In this document: piece by piece, positions 1-7,832 of the stretch | Numbering within the stretch: the first letter of the stretch is position 1 | How the letters are laid out: the number at the start of each line of letters is the position of its first letter | Assembly: GCA_964354225.1 (NCBI GenBank) | Contig: CAYGZC010000063.1 | Location: forward strand, 1 to 14,946 | Length of the DNA: 14,946 nt | Source of the DNA: CAYGZC01 sp964354225 | Lineage (GTDB): Bacteria > Bacteroidota > Ignavibacteria > UBA10030 > SZUA-254 | Reading direction: 5' to 3' | Made by a program: the position numbers and the translations under genes | Notes under the pieces: model-generated | Seen by the model: the letters and a program-made list of their open reading frames with translations, nothing else | Told to the model about the DNA's origin: nothing | The model's database searches: none

Positions 1-1
1 A

Positions 2-247
2 GTGATAGAGAGAATGTACAAAGGATTTTACAAGAAATCTGATGAGAGTAAGGAGTTGGTAGGATTCAGGAGCGAGCGATGAATAATAAGCTTTAAAATA
101 CAGATGGAATCATGGAATTTTGTATATGGAAAATGTTGGATTCGCAGAATATTACTTTTTAAAATGATATGCCAAGAAGATGAAAACCCGATGACATTTG
201 TCACAGCTTGTTTGCAGTTTATTGAATCCCCCTTGACTAACACATAA
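2..247 (+). pseudogene. possible broken C-terminal gene remnant, open at left edge
   Basis: Reading frame 2 is open from the left edge to a TGA at 80-82, then continues in the same frame without another stop until TAA at 245-247. The two pieces read like one charged-then-hydrophobic protein tail interrupted by a single nonsense codon: about 26 residues ending in ELVGFRSER, then about 54 residues ending in FIESPLTNT. A CGA-to-TGA change would explain the break. TGA is used as a normal stop elsewhere in the window, for example at the end of hsdR, so recoding is not suggested. I do not recognise the family. The same bases also carry an 81-codon frame on the other strand, so coding of either strand is unproven. 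Confidence 0.25.
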
Positions 248-281
248 CTTTGTACCAGTGAATATGGAGACAAATAAATAG

Positions 282-695
282 ATGGTAGCTGCGTTGAGCA
301 TTAGAGATGATCGTGATCTCGTTCAGAAGATATGGGGTCGCTATCTGCATAACGAGAGGAAGTATGATGCTTGGGGAGCTCAAGGTAAGTTACTGGTATT
401 GAGTGAGATTTTATCGGAGGAAGGGTTCGATATCCAGCAACTCTTTTCAATCGGTGTCAAGTTCCAGAAACTAGTCAATCTTGTTTTTCCACGAACTTTC
501 TTTTTACGTCATAAAGCTGAGAGGTTAACTGGTATCGCGCAAGATGTTATTGATTACTATAGAGAGGTGAAGTTACAGTTGTCACTGCAGGGGATGGAGG
601 ATACAGTTCTAGAATCGGTAGCTGTTGAGGAAACAGCATCCAGGTTTGATATGTCAGAAGAAGAGGTTAGGAAGTTTGTACAATCGAGAGAATAA
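282..695 (+). CDS. hypothetical protein, 137 aa, with C-terminal helix-turn-helix-like segment
   Basis: The family is not recognised. The ATG follows directly on an in-frame TAG at 279-281, so it is the earliest possible ATG; a GGAGA at 266-270 lies 11 nt upstream, a long but usable spacing. The protein is soluble and mostly helical by composition, with no signal peptide or membrane segment. Residues about 110-135 (around ETASRFDMSEEEVRKFV) look like a helix-turn-helix, so a DNA-binding role is conceivable. It converges with the leftward type I R-M operon, only 6 nt separating the two stop codons, and could belong to the same island. Function is not assigned; the length and clean frame make it a likely real gene. 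Confidence 0.6.
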   Translation: MVAALSIRDDRDLVQKIWGRYLHNERKYDAWGAQGKLLVLSEILSEEGFDIQQLFSIGVKFQKLVNLVFPRTFFLRHKAERLTGIAQDVIDYYREVKLQLSLQGMEDTVLESVAVEETASRFDMSEEEVRKFVQSRE

Positions 696-701
696 AGCAT
701 T

Positions 702-1397
702 CTATGCTAATAAATTCTCTAACCGCATCTTCCATTTTTCCCAGTTAGGCATTACCCGCGATTGAAGTTCTATGAACTTCTTCGTATGGTTATGATGGAC
801 CAAATGACAGAGCTCATGGACGATGACATACTCGATGCATCCACGAGGTGCTTTGATAAGTTCTGTATTTAGGATGATCTTTCCTCGAGGTGTACAGCTG
901 CCCCATCTCTTTGTCATTGAGCGTACGGTCAATGCGGATGGGGAAATATGATATTTCTTAAATCTATCGATCCAGTCTAACGAGTATTCATCGAATTTTA
1001 TTTTTGCCTGCTGCAGATACCAATCTAGAAGCAAAGCCTTTGCCCTTCTTTTATTTTTACATGTCACTTGGATGTTTTTCCCTAGTAATTTTATCGATTC
1101 CACCTTTCCGGTTCGCACTCGTAGTCGGTACTGTCTACCCAAGTACATATGAGTTTCTCCACTAACGAATCGTTTTGGAGGCTGCTTTGGATAAAACGCT
1201 AAGAAATAGTTTTGTTGTTTCAGGATCCATGGAGCTCTTTTCTTAACAATCTTTGCTACCTCTTCCATAGTTGCTCGACGAGGAGCTCTGACTAAAACAT
1301 CCATTTCTGGAGTGACTGTTATTCCCAAAGATTTCCGATGTGCATATTCTAATCTGTACTCGATCTTTTTAGAACCGTATTGAATGATGTTCTTCAT
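702..1397 (-). CDS. YgjP/DUF45-type M48-like zinc metallopeptidase, last gene of the type I R-M operon
   Basis: A predicted zinc-dependent peptidase of the YgjP (DUF45) type, 231 aa from the chosen ATG. The zinc motif is HELCH at residues 194-198 followed by N203-H204, matching the family's HExxH-x5-NH pattern. The family signature WGSC lies at about 165-168, and an N-terminal beta-rich segment (about 10-110) precedes it. The ATG at 1397 overlaps the hsdR stop as TGATG, giving tight translational coupling. A GTG at 1430 would add 11 residues but has no properly spaced ribosome site and would lie inside hsdR. Peptidases of this family are often found beside hsdR in type I R-M loci. Their role there is unproven; processing or turnover of HsdR is only a guess. 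No membrane segment is seen. Confidence 0.9.
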   Translation of the reverse strand: MKNIIQYGSKKIEYRLEYAHRKSLGITVTPEMDVLVRAPRRATMEEVAKIVKKRAPWILKQQNYFLAFYPKQPPKRFVSGETHMYLGRQYRLRVRTGKVESIKLLGKNIQVTCKNKRRAKALLLDWYLQQAKIKFDEYSLDWIDRFKKYHISPSALTVRSMTKRWGSCTPRGKIILNTELIKAPRGCIEYVIVHELCHLVHHNHTKKFIELQSRVMPNWEKWKMRLENLLA

Positions 1398-4300
1398 CAC
1401 TTGTATAGCAGCTTTGCGACGTCGATGCACCTCTCGGTAAGCGAGTCTATTTCATCAAATGATAATTCGATATGATATTTGTCTCGGACGTTATCGATTA
1501 AGTAATCTCCGGCTTCGATTTGAATTTTGCCTGTGATATTTGATTTGTCCTGCCAATCGATAATTGGTTTTCCATCGTCTAGAACCGACCTTTGAATGAC
1601 ATCATCGATTGCCAGTGCCAATTGAACTGAAACTTGTTTTCGTACTTCTGTATCTTGGAACTTTGAGTTTAATAATTCCAGACTCAGACCAAAGAATGCT
1701 TTCGCAGCATCACGAGCTTGTAACTCAGATGGAATATCATGGTCGGTATGTGAAAGAACAGTTTCCATAATCTCTTTAGTTTTCCCTAAGAATTCAGTTT
1801 CTGAAATACGGTGTTCCTCATATGCCTTGATTGCATCCTTGAGCATTTCTGAAAATTTCTTATAGAATGCTGGATCTTCATCCATTTTCTCATTGATATG
1901 CTTTGCTGTCCTTGACGCTATCTTATCCGCCTTGGCTGCCTCTCCAATGGTCTTTTCGATTTCATGTTGGAACTTCTCCTTATCGAAGATGTTGACTATC
2001 TGAGTAATTGGTTTTACTTCGTCAGTTTGAATGTGCTTGTCGATCAGTTTTTGTATTTGACCCTCATACTCAGAGAAATCAATTGTATCTGAATATCGCT
2101 GTGTAACAGACGCACGTAATCCCAAAAAGAACGTTGCATCATCCTTGTACTGCTTGATGAGTTTCTCCGGTGAATTTTGGTGGAATTCAATTGAAGACAT
2201 TGCCAATTTCAACGCCCTGGAGAATGTTGAAACCTTTTCATAGAACGTCGTTCGGAGTGCTTCATCTCGTAATAAATACTCGAATGCCTCCTCATCTCGT
2301 TTGTTAGGAAGAGTCTTGAAAATGTCCCAAAGTTCAGAGTGTTGCTGGGGGAGTTTCTTTATTTCATCTATGATATTTGCAAGCGTACCAACGAGGTCGG
2401 TTTCGTCAAAGTCCTCAAAGTTTGAATATAGTGCCAACGCTTGGTCTAATTCACCCAGTACCCCATAATAGTCTATGATATAGCCAAAGTCTTTACCGGG
2501 ATGAACACGATTTACCCTTGCGATTGCTTGAAGCAGGGTATGTTCACGCAGATTTCGAGTTACATACAGGACGGTATTAATAGGCGCATCAAAACCTGTA
2601 AGCAGTTTATCGACAACAATGATAATTTCCGGTTCAGAAGTATATTTAAAACGATGGATAATGTTTTTCTCATACTTCGACGGTGTGCCGTGCTCATCCA
2701 TCATCTTCTCCCAGAAGATCTTTACACGGTCAGTCGATTTGGCAAAGGCGCTATCTTCACCCTCACGTTCATCCGGGGGAGAAATGAGAACTTCAGAAGT
2801 AACAACTCCGATTTCATCTAGGAAGTTTTTGTATTTGACTGCTGCATCTTTGCTTTGACAAATCAGTTGACCTTTGAATCCAGCGCCTTGCCAATTATCA
2901 CGGAAATGCAGACTGATATCCCATCCAATTGCATAAACCTTCTGGTCAGCAACGTTGAGTTGATCTGCACGACTGAACTTTCTCTTTAGATCTGCTTTTT
3001 GATATGGAGTCAATGGCTCCGAAATCATCTGGAAGTAATTATCAATCGGTTTTTCATTAACTTTCTGGTATGCTTGCCGCCCTTCATAGAGTAATGGAAC
3101 AACTGCTTTATCAGCTACCGCCTTGTCAACGGTGTATGTGTCGATGATACCACCAAACTTTGCCGCAGTATTCTTTTCCTTCCTCATCAGTGGAGTACCA
3201 GTCATTGCAATAAAACAGGCATTCGGTAATGTCTTAGTCATTTGGATATTGAATGAGCCATATTGTGTGCGATGTCCTTCATCGACTAATACGAAAATGT
3301 CTGATGATAAGAAGGGATGCTTTGCTTTCTTCACCGCTGCTTCAAATTTATTAATGACTGTTGTGATGACAGCATCGCTCTTGCTTTCCAGTAAATCAAC
3401 TAGTTTCTGTCCTGTAGTAGCATTATGAACTAACTTACCACATTTCTTAAATGTGCCAGTAATCTGAGAGTCCAAGTCTACACGGTCTGTTACTAAAATG
3501 ATTTTTGGATTACGGATGCTCTTTTCTAAGGCAATCGCTTGTGCAAGCATCACCATTGTGAGTGACTTGCCACTTCCTTGCGTATGCCAGATGACCCCAC
3601 CTTTGCGCTTGCCCTTGTCAATCACTTTAATTCTATCCATCGTTTTTTTCAAAACGAAGAATTGCGGATAACGAGCGATCTTCTTATCACCAGCCTCAAA
3701 AACGATAAAGTTAAACATCAAATCCAACAGGCGATCTGACCTGCAAAGTCCATACAGATACTCATCCTGTTTGGTGGGTAGAATATGTTCTTTTTCGAGA
3801 GAGTCAAAGTAATTTCGGACATACCGAAAACGCTCGCCGAACATCTTGATCTTTTGTTCATCTGAAAGTGGTTTGTTTTTCAACGAATCTATGTGCCGTT
3901 TGTATTCCTCGCCTTCTTTTGTGTTTGTAAACTTTTCCTCCCACTTCGACCAGAATTTCTCTTCACTCGCGTTGGTAGCATAGGCAGCTTGATTGGTCGC
4001 AATACTTAGGAGGACTTGGGCGTAAACGTAGAGATTGCGAATGCCATCATCTTGTTGGTTCCGTAGATGCTGTGAGATCGCTTGTGCTAATGGTTCTTTC
4101 ATATCGGGTCGTTTGCATTCGATGATGCAAATGGGAATTCCATTGACGTAAAGGACAAGGTCAGGACGATAATGATCCTTACTTGTTGCGCGCATTACAG
4201 CGAATTCTTCAGAGACATGGAAAACATTGTTCGATGGATTTTCCCAATCGATATAATGCAGCGTAAAGCTCTTCTTATCACCATCAATACTTTGCTCGAG

Positions 4301-4618
4301 GGCTTTCCCCAACGTAAGTAAGTTATAGACATATTCGCAGGTAGCCATATAACCTTCCTGTAATGGTAACTCTTTAAGAGCGTTAATGCCTGATTGTATG
4401 TTGGCAGGTGAAAACTCGAATTTGTTTCCTTTGAATTGAAAAGAGTTGATCTTCTGCAATTGCTTACGCAGAATATCTTCAAGCAAAACATTTGTTGTTT
4501 TACCGTTGCGTTGCTTCAACGCTTCATCGGGAGTCAAATATATGTAGCCAAGATTTTGGAGAAACTGTAACGCAGGAACTTGACTGATATGGTCTTCTTT
4601 AAATGATGGAGTTTTCAT
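1397..4618 (-). CDS. hsdR: type I restriction enzyme, restriction/translocase subunit HsdR
   Basis: The motor and nuclease subunit of a type I R-M complex; it translocates DNA with ATP and cleaves away from the recognition site. Full length at 1073 aa. The PD-(D/E)XK nuclease core is at the N-terminus, with D153 and E167-C-K169 (IIECKRP). Superfamily 2 helicase motifs follow in order: Walker A GSGKS at 348-352, DEGH at 446-449, TGTP at 473-476, LLTGFDAP at about 672-679, and the arginine-finger motif QAIARVNR at about 697-704. The C-terminal ~300 residues are helical and would contact HsdM/HsdS. Its ATG lies 1 nt after the stop of the PIN-like gene and its TGA overlaps the peptidase start, so it is co-translated with both. 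No damage is seen, so it is probably active. Confidence 0.97.
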   Translation of the reverse strand: MKTPSFKEDHISQVPALQFLQNLGYIYLTPDEALKQRNGKTTNVLLEDILRKQLQKINSFQFKGNKFEFSPANIQSGINALKELPLQEGYMATCEYVYNLLTLGKALEQSIDGDKKSFTLHYIDWENPSNNVFHVSEEFAVMRATSKDHYRPDLVLYVNGIPICIIECKRPDMKEPLAQAISQHLRNQQDDGIRNLYVYAQVLLSIATNQAAYATNASEEKFWSKWEEKFTNTKEGEEYKRHIDSLKNKPLSDEQKIKMFGERFRYVRNYFDSLEKEHILPTKQDEYLYGLCRSDRLLDLMFNFIVFEAGDKKIARYPQFFVLKKTMDRIKVIDKGKRKGGVIWHTQGSGKSLTMVMLAQAIALEKSIRNPKIILVTDRVDLDSQITGTFKKCGKLVHNATTGQKLVDLLESKSDAVITTVINKFEAAVKKAKHPFLSSDIFVLVDEGHRTQYGSFNIQMTKTLPNACFIAMTGTPLMRKEKNTAAKFGGIIDTYTVDKAVADKAVVPLLYEGRQAYQKVNEKPIDNYFQMISEPLTPYQKADLKRKFSRADQLNVADQKVYAIGWDISLHFRDNWQGAGFKGQLICQSKDAAVKYKNFLDEIGVVTSEVLISPPDEREGEDSAFAKSTDRVKIFWEKMMDEHGTPSKYEKNIIHRFKYTSEPEIIIVVDKLLTGFDAPINTVLYVTRNLREHTLLQAIARVNRVHPGKDFGYIIDYYGVLGELDQALALYSNFEDFDETDLVGTLANIIDEIKKLPQQHSELWDIFKTLPNKRDEEAFEYLLRDEALRTTFYEKVSTFSRALKLAMSSIEFHQNSPEKLIKQYKDDATFFLGLRASVTQRYSDTIDFSEYEGQIQKLIDKHIQTDEVKPITQIVNIFDKEKFQHEIEKTIGEAAKADKIASRTAKHINEKMDEDPAFYKKFSEMLKDAIKAYEEHRISETEFLGKTKEIMETVLSHTDHDIPSELQARDAAKAFFGLSLELLNSKFQDTEVRKQVSVQLALAIDDVIQRSVLDDGKPIIDWQDKSNITGKIQIEAGDYLIDNVRDKYHIELSFDEIDSLTERCIDVAKLLYK

Positions 4619-4619
4619 T

Positions 4620-6599
4620 TTAATCAGCTTTTTTCCTCAAATCAATGATTTCATTCTCAACGATCGAATCAATTCCGGTTACATATTCACTATGTCGTTT
4701 AATCAATCTCTTGTTAATCGGAAACAATGGTATTATTCCGAAAATTATTTCAATCGATAGTCCAACAAAAAATTGAGAAAGGGCTGACTCGTCTAAAACA
4801 AAGTTCTTGATAGTCAAGAATAGAATTGTCGCAACTATTGTAGGGATTGCAAAAAATAAGACTCTGTTTCTACGAAGATTTGTATCGTATTGATCTCTTA
4901 ATTCACCTCTCCGCTTCCCACGAAATTCTTCAGCCCATACTCTATTTTCACTTTCAGCCCTTTCTCTTCTGGTTTTCTCAATACTTTCTTTTTCTCTTGC
5001 TTCTTGAATATCTTTACCCAATCCTAATTTATCGCCTTCAATTACTCTCCTTAAATAAAGCGCAACGTTTTCTTCTGTTTTTCCTGAAATTCTCATTTTC
5101 TTGACTTCCCTTGCAACCTCTATTACTCGTTCAGTTGGTAATTCCTGAACTTTTGTATTTGTACTAAGCATGAATGCAAGATCCCTGACTTCAAAAGCAT
5201 CGCTCTCAGGTATCAGTGAATATCTCACCAGGTTCTTAAATAGAGGAGCGAAGTTAGATGCTTCAATGTTTACACCTCCGCTATTCACAGCCATAAGACC
5301 TAACACGACATCTAAACCAACTGCAATTTCATTTTCATCTCTAAGGCAATTATCAATTGCAAATAATTTCATAGTACCGTCCACAGTAATTATCCAGCAT
5401 TTTTCATTTTTGCGAACAAAATACGCTCCGCTTATCATTCCTGCGTCATGCGTTTTGGGATTCTCCCTTTTATCCCGCTTCGTTCGCTTTTTATATACTG
5501 CATTGATTTTGGTCTTTAGCTCTTCATTCTTTCTACCTTCGTCAATAGCTTCATGTAATTCTCGATAGTCAAGTTCCTTCACAGCGAGCAATTTATGAAA
5601 CATGCTAGGAATATCAACCAGCGTTGTAAACATTCTTTCGATATCAGCTTCTGACATACAACCTCTCCTTAGAGCGGTTTGAATGAATGGACAATCAGAT
5701 GCTCGCAGCACTTCAATGTCATAATTATTGAAAACGTTTATCGTCTCCTGCTTCCTCCAGCTCATGGCTTTTATGTATTCTTCTCTTGTGCAATTAAAGT
5801 ATATAGGAGTAATTTGGAGCGCCAACAAAACCGCCTCCAAACATTTTAATGATTCGTTTAATTCGTGTGCCTCTAAATCAAGAATCATCAAGATATTTGT
5901 GTCCAATATGAACTTGGAACCTTTAAACATCTCAATCGAGATCTCATCAGCATAATTTCTTGCTGTAATCAATCGCGATGAGAACATTGTAATCCCGTAA
6001 TACCAGAACAAGAGATCATCTTCAGCCTCCTGGCTCTCGACAAACTTTACATATTGTTGTTTCAGCCAGTCTTTATCCTTCTCGACCAGATTCTTCGAAT
6101 GAAGCAGTGTTTCATCTAAAATATTATCCAAGTTAGGTATAATAATAGAACCATTCTTGCCGGAGGAAGTTTTTTGGTGAAACCATTCAAAACTGAATTG
6201 TTCAAAAAACTTAATCGTGGTTTCCTGAAACCATATTTTAACAAAATCTATGTGGGTCTCCGCTTTTGAGAAGTATTTGTCCAATACTTTTTTATGTAGT
6301 ACTTCACTATCATTCTCTGCCTTTTTCAATTTGCTCTGATAGTCGGCATGGATGAAATACTTTTCTCTCTTTGTATTTACTTTTTTCTCCGTAATTAAAA
6401 GTGATATGGCATCTTCAACATCCTTTGTGTTCACTGATCCTAATAAAACACTTTCCAACTCGGTTAGGATTTGACGTTTCAAAGCTCCATCACCTTTTAA
6501 GTAAATGATTTTTAAAATGAGTTGTGATAGTGCAATTTTTGAAAGTGTCTTAAATGCTCCATCATGTTTGATATACAGGGTATGTAATTCTCGTTTCAT
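4620..6599 (-). CDS. membrane-anchored PIN-like nuclease inserted between hsdS and hsdR
   Basis: No named family is recognised; 659 aa from the chosen ATG. Residues about 22-90 resemble a winged-helix domain. About 229-415 looks like a PIN-type ribonuclease core: FILDTN with D233, then E273/E274, D385 in a HDAG segment, and D407 in WIITVDGT, the spacing of the four acidic metal ligands of PIN nucleases. About 525-575 is a highly charged E/R-rich likely coiled coil. Two hydrophobic segments at about 580-597 and 611-627 could form a membrane hairpin, with a short charged tail. The gene starts 1 nt after hsdS and ends 1 nt before hsdR, so its dose is tied to the R-M subunits. I infer an RNA-cutting or membrane-tethered effector guarded by the R-M complex, in analogy to PrrC. 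The PIN call is by motif only. Confidence 0.88.
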   Translation of the reverse strand: MKRELHTLYIKHDGAFKTLSKIALSQLILKIIYLKGDGALKRQILTELESVLLGSVNTKDVEDAISLLITEKKVNTKREKYFIHADYQSKLKKAENDSEVLHKKVLDKYFSKAETHIDFVKIWFQETTIKFFEQFSFEWFHQKTSSGKNGSIIIPNLDNILDETLLHSKNLVEKDKDWLKQQYVKFVESQEAEDDLLFWYYGITMFSSRLITARNYADEISIEMFKGSKFILDTNILMILDLEAHELNESLKCLEAVLLALQITPIYFNCTREEYIKAMSWRKQETINVFNNYDIEVLRASDCPFIQTALRRGCMSEADIERMFTTLVDIPSMFHKLLAVKELDYRELHEAIDEGRKNEELKTKINAVYKKRTKRDKRENPKTHDAGMISGAYFVRKNEKCWIITVDGTMKLFAIDNCLRDENEIAVGLDVVLGLMAVNSGGVNIEASNFAPLFKNLVRYSLIPESDAFEVRDLAFMLSTNTKVQELPTERVIEVAREVKKMRISGKTEENVALYLRRVIEGDKLGLGKDIQEAREKESIEKTRRERAESENRVWAEEFRGKRRGELRDQYDTNLRRNRVLFFAIPTIVATILFLTIKNFVLDESALSQFFVGLSIEIIFGIIPLFPINKRLIKRHSEYVTGIDSIVENEIIDLRKKAD

Positions 6600-6600
6600 G

Positions 6601-7830
6601 TTAGCCACCTTTTCTAGTCAATCTTTTTTTCCCAGTCAACAGCATCTGCATCATCCACTTCTTCTGGTTTCTTAGTTTTTCTACTTTTGTTTTCAGCAAA
6701 TAAATTTCTTTGTCTGCCACTTGCAGCACAAGGGCAATGGCGGTTTGTTCTTCTTCTGGAGGGAGAGATAGTTTTATTTTTGAAAATTCATCCCATCGTA
6801 AGCCGCCACGGCGATCTATTGACCCTTCCATTCGTTTTTGATATTCGTGAACACAGTTATGTGATTTTAGAACTCTATAAAGATACTCGTCATTTATCCC
6901 ATCTATGGTTTTGAATACCGTATACATTGGACTAATCAACGCTTTATCATAGACCCCCTGATAGCCAATTGAGCCTTCTTCTATATGATTTGTTGCATAG
7001 GCAAATGTGTTTTTCGGTACTATTTTGTAAGTGCTCAAGTCGTCACTAAATATTTTCCTTCCGAAATATTCTAAAGACGGAACAAGCCCATCATATTTTG
7101 TGCAAGATAGAACTACAAGCTGATCATGATTAGTATTTCTAATGGTAACTTCATCAGCAATATCGTATATCGATAATCGATCCCATCTTTCATTAAATCC
7201 AGACAAACGTCTCTTTCCCGTAAGCAATTGCTGCATCAGCCATTTTTTTTGCAATTCTTTTTTAGCAATCAGTAGATTGTTTTTGTTGATGGCTGTGTCC
7301 ATCAAACCGAGGATATGAGCGATGGCTTTTTGTTCAAGGAGAGGGGGGAGAAAGAGTTTTAGTTTTCTAACATCAGAAGAATTTATTGCTGGATAATTTG
7401 AGCCAACTAATAATTGATAAAACTGTTTTGAAATTCCTGAACTGAAAAGATATTGATATAGAAATTCATTACTGCATTTCTTAGCAGTGATAACGGCAAA
7501 CCCTGTTGAGGCAATCAAATCTTTAACATCATCTCTAATCAAAGTAAAGCCATGTAGGTTTGGACGAACAGTTGACATTAGAATATCACCTCTCTTTACA
7601 ATTCTTCTTGCTCTTGAAGGTGAGTTTGCAAAAACTTGTTTTGTTGTTTCGATTTTGAAATCATCACTATCGACATCAGATAAAGAGATGTAGTCAAACT
7701 CGTAATCTTCTGGAGTGTCACCACTCAAACATTCCTTATCAATATCCGCAACATCTTCAAAATACCTCACCTCCCAATCACTTGGAATTTGCTTTTTGTA
7801 AAACGGTATTGTATCGATTGTTTTTGACAT
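6601..7830 (-). CDS. hsdS: type I R-M specificity subunit HsdS, two TRDs
   Basis: The DNA-recognition subunit for both methylation and restriction; it bridges two HsdM and recruits HsdR. The 409 aa have the usual duplicated layout. Target recognition domain 1 is at about 17-160 (with GDILMSTVRPNL), then a conserved helical spacer at about 161-208 (LPPLLEQKAIA ... QQLLTGKRRL). Target recognition domain 2 is at about 215-355, and a second spacer at about 356-404 (LPPEEEQTAIA ... QMLLTGKKRL). The two spacers are clear repeats of each other, as in the family, so a bipartite target is expected. The start lies 2 nt after hsdM. The recognition sequence cannot be predicted from this. A second, half-size specificity-like gene opens the operon. 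Confidence 0.96.
   Translation of the reverse strand: MSKTIDTIPFYKKQIPSDWEVRYFEDVADIDKECLSGDTPEDYEFDYISLSDVDSDDFKIETTKQVFANSPSRARRIVKRGDILMSTVRPNLHGFTLIRDDVKDLIASTGFAVITAKKCSNEFLYQYLFSSGISKQFYQLLVGSNYPAINSSDVRKLKLFLPPLLEQKAIAHILGLMDTAINKNNLLIAKKELQKKWLMQQLLTGKRRLSGFNERWDRLSIYDIADEVTIRNTNHDQLVVLSCTKYDGLVPSLEYFGRKIFSDDLSTYKIVPKNTFAYATNHIEEGSIGYQGVYDKALISPMYTVFKTIDGINDEYLYRVLKSHNCVHEYQKRMEGSIDRRGGLRWDEFSKIKLSLPPEEEQTAIALVLQVADKEIYLLKTKVEKLRNQKKWMMQMLLTGKKRLTRKGG
6605..6610 (-). promoter_or_regulatory. ribosome binding site that decides the PIN-like gene start
   Basis: On the minus strand AGGTGG ends 5 nt before ATG at 6599, overlapping the last codons of hsdS (whose TAA is at 6601-6603). This favours ATG at 6599 over an in-frame GTG at 6608, which would place the start inside the ribosome site itself. 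The arrangement TAA-C-ATG implies termination-reinitiation coupling. Confidence 0.6.
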
Positions 7831-7832
7831 TA

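Noticed and set aside
28..273. 81-codon open frame on the minus strand at the left edge
   Set aside because: No recognisable motif and no ribosome site. It lies opposite a plus-strand frame that reads more like protein, so it is probably a shadow, although neither is proven.
696..708. AGCAT-TCT-ATGCT hairpin between the convergent stops
   Set aside because: Only a 5-bp stem, overlapping the peptidase stop, and no real T-run on either side; too weak to call a terminator.
4195..4491. 98-codon minus-strand frame inside hsdR
   Set aside because: It overlaps the well-supported HsdR N-terminal nuclease region in another frame; a shadow.
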